64,000 bases of DNA from Rattus norvegicus (Eukaryota > Chordata > Mammalia > Rodentia > Muridae). The notes below the pieces were generated by a model that worked only from the letters and a program-made list of their open reading frames with translations, was not told the DNA's origin and ran no database searches. The stretch covers positions 160,304,976 through 160,368,975 of the forward strand of contig NC_086021.1 in NCBI RefSeq assembly GCF_036323735.1, in the 5' to 3' direction. The position numbers and the translations under genes were made by a program. This document shows, piece by piece, positions 60,401-64,000 of this stretch; position 1 is the stretch's first letter; every line of letters starts with the position of its first letter.

Positions 60401-60545
60401 AGCCAGAAGCTGGAAAGAACCGAGATGCCCTTCAACAGAGGAATGGATACAGAAAATGTGGTACATCTACACAATGGAATATTACTCAGCTATCAAAAAC
60501 AATGACATCATGAAATTCTTAGGCAAATGGATGGAACTAGAAAAT
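57413..60545 (+). pseudogene. LINE-1 ORF2 fragment (lacks endonuclease and 3' end)
   Basis: Starts after the endonuclease domain (equivalent to about 52915 of the full-length copy). It carries RT motifs in a 137-codon frame (58479-58892): SLDAKKAFDKVQYPF, SGTRKGCPLSPYLFN, and FADN in place of the catalytic FADD. An ID element interrupts it at 58889. The C-terminal region (60037-60545) is broken by frame changes and stops at the B2-like SINE without a 3' UTR. The part from about 59315 on is the duplicate of 48431-49632. Confidence 0.9.
58889..58974 (-). repeat. ID SINE with internal deletion and perfect target-site duplication
   Basis: Minus-strand ID, reading CTTGGAGCTGGGGACCGAACCC but missing about 14 bases around the anticodon-like loop (CCTTAAGCGCTCTACC). 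Flanked by GATGGATATAATATT at 58874-58888 and 58975-58989. Confidence 0.95.
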
Positions 60546-60567
60546 ATTCTTAAGATTTTAAAGAAAG

Positions 60568-60666
60568 GGGGCTGGGGATTTAGCTCAGTGGTAGAGCGCT
60601 TACCTAGGAAGCGCAAGGCCCTGGGTTCGGTCCCCAGCTCCGAAAAAAAGAACCAAAAAAAAAAAA
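60568..60666 (+). repeat. ID SINE private to segment C
   Basis: Consensus-like ID with AAGAACC(A)n tail, flanked by a perfect 16-bp duplication AAGATTTTAAAGAAAG at 60552-60567 and 60667-60682. B has an uninterrupted AAAATTTTTAAAGAAAG-type site. Confidence 0.97.
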
Positions 60667-60689
60667 AAGATTTTAAAGAAAGTATTTAT

Positions 60690-60840
60690 TCATTCACGAG
60701 TGCTCTGTCTTCATGTATACCTTAGTTCCAGAAGGCGGCATCAGATCTTCTTTTATTAATAGTGATGAATCACTGTGTGTTTGCTGAGAACTGAACTCAC
60801 GACCTCTGGAAGAACAGCTGGTACCATCTCACCAGCCTAT
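60690..60840 (-). repeat. Degenerate B2 SINE shared with A and B
   Basis: Minus strand; ATTCACGAGTGCTCTGTCTTCATG and CCATCTCACCAGCCTATGATC as in 13155-13345 and 48245-48420. Confidence 0.7.
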
Positions 60841-60850
60841 GATCTATTTT

Positions 60851-60947
60851 TTTTTTTTGGTTCTTTTTTTCGGAGCTGGGGATCGAACCCAGGGCCTTGT
60901 GCTTCCTAGGCAAGCGCTCTACCACTGAGCTAAATCCCCAACCCCTA
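60851..60947 (-). repeat. ID SINE private to segment C
   Basis: Minus-strand ID; 13-bp target-site duplication TATGATCTATTTT at 60838-60850 and 60948-60960. B retains the single site. Confidence 0.96.
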
Positions 60948-61436
60948 TATGATCTATTTTTAATTAAGAAGTCTTTTTTTTTAAATTACTAGATATTTTC
61001 TTTGTGGGGCCACACATCGATAAAGTCTTTTCAAGCAAGCATTAAATTTGTAAAATATTAATAATAACTGAGGAATTGGCTTCTTATATTTAATTATGGT
61101 TTTGTCATTATTTCTACCATATATAAAGTCTATAGCCTATTTTAAAAGTGTTTTCTTTATAAAGATATTAAACTCTGAATGAAAAAATTATTATGAAGGG
61201 ACAGATACTAGCACAATAAATAATATAATAATAAATCTATTTAGGGCAAACTTTAGGTCAGGCAGAACTAAAGAAAAAATATACAACATTTCAAATTAAA
61301 AATTGCAGGTCTTTTATTGCCATTTCCATGAAAGTATTTTTATTGGAAATCCAAAAATCCATTTGGAAAATATTCCATTAAATCCTCCTCATATTAGGGA
61401 AACTGCCTTTCATTTTTTGTTTTAAAAGTTCATGTA

Positions 61437-61533
61437 GGGGTTGGGGATTTAGCTCAGTGGTAGAGCGCTTGCCTAGGAAGCGCAAGGCCCTGGGTTCGGT
61501 CCCCAGCTCCGAAAAAAAAAGAACCAAAAAAAA
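61437..61533 (+). repeat. ID SINE private to segment C
   Basis: Consensus-like ID with AAAGAACC(A)n tail; 13-bp duplication AAAAGTTCATGTA at 61424-61436 and 61534-61546. B has the empty site (AAAATTCATGTACGTGTTCC on its minus strand). Confidence 0.97.
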
Positions 61534-62144
61534 AAAAGTTCATGTATGTGTTCCATATTTATGTAATTTCTCTTCTTGTATCTCCCAACTCAAGTCCGTG
61601 CCTCTCTTCCTTTAATTATTTTTGCTACGTGGCCCAGGATTCTGTATTCTAAGAAACTCTAACCATAACTCTTTTAACCATATGGTTGTCCTGACAAGAT
61701 CTGCATGATGACTACCCAAGACGCTGTTGCAACATTATCAGAGGAAGTCTCACAAGAGCACTACAAGAAATGTTAGAGGCAGTGAAAAATTGCCAAAAGA
61801 GGTTAAATGAGTGTACTCTAGGGATAAACCCTGTAATGGGACATCCAGTACCAGGTGGTCAGTCTGTCCTAAAAACGTTTACATTAAAAGTGCTGACTGG
61901 GCATAATTGATGTTTTTAGCTATTTATCTTTACTTCAGTACTTACTCGGCCATACTGAGAGATCTTTAAACTTGGTTTTCTGTACAATGTTGCCAATATT
62001 TCATTTTCTCCCACCAATAAACAAATTCTATCTTTCTTAGAACTTAAGAGCTGTGCAATTGACACATCTGGAATTCTGGAGGACCGTGATTGAATACACA
62101 GCTCTTCTTGATGGGGACACGAACTTCATTAGAAATAACTTAGG

Positions 62145-62320
62145 GGCTCGAGAGATGGCTCAGCGGTTAAGAGCACCGACTGCTCTTCCAGAGTTCCTGA
62201 GTTTGATTCCCAGCAACCACATGGTGGCTCACAACCATCTGTCAAGGGATCCGATGCCCTCTTCTGGTCTGAAGACAGCTACAGTGTACTTGTATACATA
62301 AAATAAATAAATCTTTAAAA

Positions 62321-62408
<88 letters not shown>

Positions 62409-62411
62409 AAA
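62145..62411 (+). repeat. B2 SINE with (GAAA)n tail, private to segment C
   Basis: Full B2: GGGGCTCGAGAGATGGCTCA, AGCACCGACTGCTCTTCCAG, GCAACCACATGGTGGCTCAC, CAGCTACAGTGTACTTGTAT, AATAAATAAATCTTTAAAAA. The tail expanded to about 22 GAAA units (62322-62411). Flanking duplication AGAAATAACTTAGG at 62131-62144 and 62412-62425. B is empty here. Confidence 0.97.
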
Positions 62412-62524
62412 AGAAATAACTTAGGCTTTCAGGAAGCTCACAGCCACCTCCAGTTGCAGTGTTTTTCTGCCTGAGTTGATGACATTAGTCTTTCCTGTAC
62501 AGTTATTCCAGTTGCCTGGGGCTC

Positions 62525-62695
62525 AAAGGGCTCTAGATGAGGCACTTGTGGTGCATTATATTTGAGCAGCAAAGGCTTCTGGGTGGGGCAGTTGGCGTGC
62601 ATTATATTTGAGCGCAAAGGCTTCTGGGTAAAGCAGTTAACAAGCTTTGCTGTTGCTTCTGCGCAAAGGCCTCTGGATGAAGCAGTTGGTGGGCG
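62525..62695. repeat. 45-bp minisatellite, four units (copy C)
   Basis: Units marked by CAAAGG(C/G)(T/C)(T/C)CT at about 62524, 62569, 62615 and 62664. See A (three) and B (five). Confidence 0.85.
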
Positions 62696-63815
62696 GTGCT
62701 CCTGCCTGTGCTTGGAGGACTCCTCTGGATGCCAAGGCTGTGCGCTCGGGGAGACGGTTTCAGGTGAAAAGGGGTTAAATGTAGTATATGTCTAAAATTT
62801 TAGACAGCTAAAAGTTTAAACATTTAACAAAAATATCTAATATCTGCCTAATACACGTATTCTCTGTGGGAGTCCATTATTGTTTTTCCCCTTTAAATGA
62901 GCTTCCTGGGTTCACGGATTTTTTTTTTTAAACTAAGTGTAGTAGACAGTTTAGCACTGTTTCATTTTCTTGACTGGTAAAGTAGCTAACAGCTTTGCCT
63001 GCCCATTAGATTTTTGTACCTATCTGTAGCAGGTTACTCCATGTTTTTAAAGACTCCTTTACTATGGAAAGATATCCCAGCAGTTGATGGTGGAATGGTG
63101 TCAGGGGAGGGAGATGAATTGGCATTCCTAGGACTGATGTAACAAACTTGAATTAAGATAAATCTATTGTCTCACACTCTGGTGTCTAGGAGTTTAAAAC
63201 CAAGGTCTTGTCAGGGATGGGCATACTGGAAGCTCTTAGAGAGCATGTAAGCTTCAGATGTTGGTTTGCAATCCCAGATGTCTCTTGACTTTTGACTCTC
63301 CATCACTACACTGTCTGCATGCCTTTCCTTTAAAGGCTCCTGTGTATCTAGTCTATGTGCTTTACACTGTATATGAAAGCCAACAGATTAGAGCCCACTC
63401 TAGTCTCATGAACTCAGCTTGGTTACACCTTGAAAGATCCTTAATATGGTTTGAACCTGAAATGTGCCCTATAGACTCCTGTTTTGAATTCTTGGTTGGT
63501 CTTCTCTCCAGCTTTGCTATTTGGGGAAATTCTGGAAGCTTCTGGACAATGGAAGATGGCACTTACTGGTTTTCAACCATAAAATATCTCACGGATTCTC
63601 TCTGCTTGGCCCACAGCAATGTGTGTGAACAGCTGTTGTGTACTGCACACTGCTACCACTATGTCCTTGTCATCAAACTTACAGAGCCAAGCAAATATGA
63701 ACAGACATAGTATGTCAAAATACATCCCTAGTCCCAACATTGTTGCATTAACAGGTTCTGTAAATAGAACGTAACAAATATTTTAAGAGCATGGAATTCT
63801 ACCTACAGAAACATA

Positions 63816-64000
63816 TAATCTTATTAGCATTGCTCATAAAAATACCTCTGATCTGAGGAGGATCTTGGTTGGTAAAATGTCCTTGGTTGTGAGAATGAAG
63901 ACGTTATTCTTGATACCCTGTTCCTATGTAGGAGCCTAGGTTGGTATTTTGTGTTGATTACCCTGACCCTGACGAGAGGAAGACCTTCTCCCCTGGAGCT
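63816..64000. other. Unassigned right flank of segment C
   Basis: No gene or repeat recognised in the remaining bases. Confidence 0.4.

Larger units (their letters stand above)
60546..63815 (+). repeat. Duplicated segment, copy C
   Basis: Colinear with A and inverted relative to B. Its right end (63447-63815) matches A to GCATGGAATTCTACCTACAGAAA and then diverges. B matches only to about 63330. It contains four SINE insertions absent from B. The 150-codon open frame at 63258-63710 has no recognisable domain and is not conserved in A. Confidence 0.9.

Noticed and set aside
3345..61533. Nine tRNA-like ID sequences as tRNA genes or BC1 RNA genes
   Set aside because: They have A tails and target-site duplications, vary at conserved tRNA positions, and lack the unique BC1 3' region. 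They are retroposed SINEs.
63258..63710. 150-codon plus-strand frame in segment C
   Set aside because: No recognisable domain; the homologous part of A does not keep it open, and it runs into an old interspersed repeat.

Overview
The window reads as mammalian nuclear DNA, almost certainly rat (Rattus) or a very close rodent. Evidence: nine ID SINEs, several B1/B2/B3 SINEs, many rodent-type LINE-1 pieces, long microsatellites, and no long intact reading frame. I see no intact protein-coding gene, rRNA, functional tRNA gene or CRISPR array. The recognisable coding matter is LINE-1 ORF1/ORF2 wreckage and a tandem array of decayed protein kinase genes.

Layout. 1-13 kb: unassigned AT-rich DNA with a B1, an ID element, old rodent medium-reiterated repeats, a CCCT tract and a back-to-back LINE-1 pair (6.6-9.1 kb). 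13.2-18.4 kb: first copy (A) of a duplicated segment, interrupted by SINEs and LINE-1. 18.5-20 kb: minus-strand LINE-1 carrying two long microsatellites. 20.3-21.5 kb: first copy (E1) of a 1.2-kb duplicated block. 21.5-30.7 kb: mostly unassigned, with a 65-bp triple repeat, a 26-bp minisatellite and old repeats. 31.25-39.4 kb: five head-to-tail units of about 1.7 kb (the last about 1.26 kb), each a pseudogene with kinase domain, MARK-type UBA segment and serine-rich tail. They resemble the rodent testis-specific sperm motility kinases (Smok). 41.2-42.35 kb: second 1.2-kb block (E2). 46.1-63.8 kb: segment B (minus) and segment C (plus), each joined to the same truncated LINE-1. Together they form inverted arms of 3.5-4.0 kb around a 9.7-kb spacer that holds a nearly full-length but inactivated LINE-1 (50.5-56.75 kb).

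How it fits together. Nothing here works as an operon or pathway. The window records local duplication (kinase array, A/B/C, E1/E2) and later retrotransposition. Empty sites in B show that four SINEs entered C after B and C separated. I did not find a novel functional system. The most notable content is the kinase pseudogene array and the large inverted duplication. Repeat family names are from recognition alone, without a database search.
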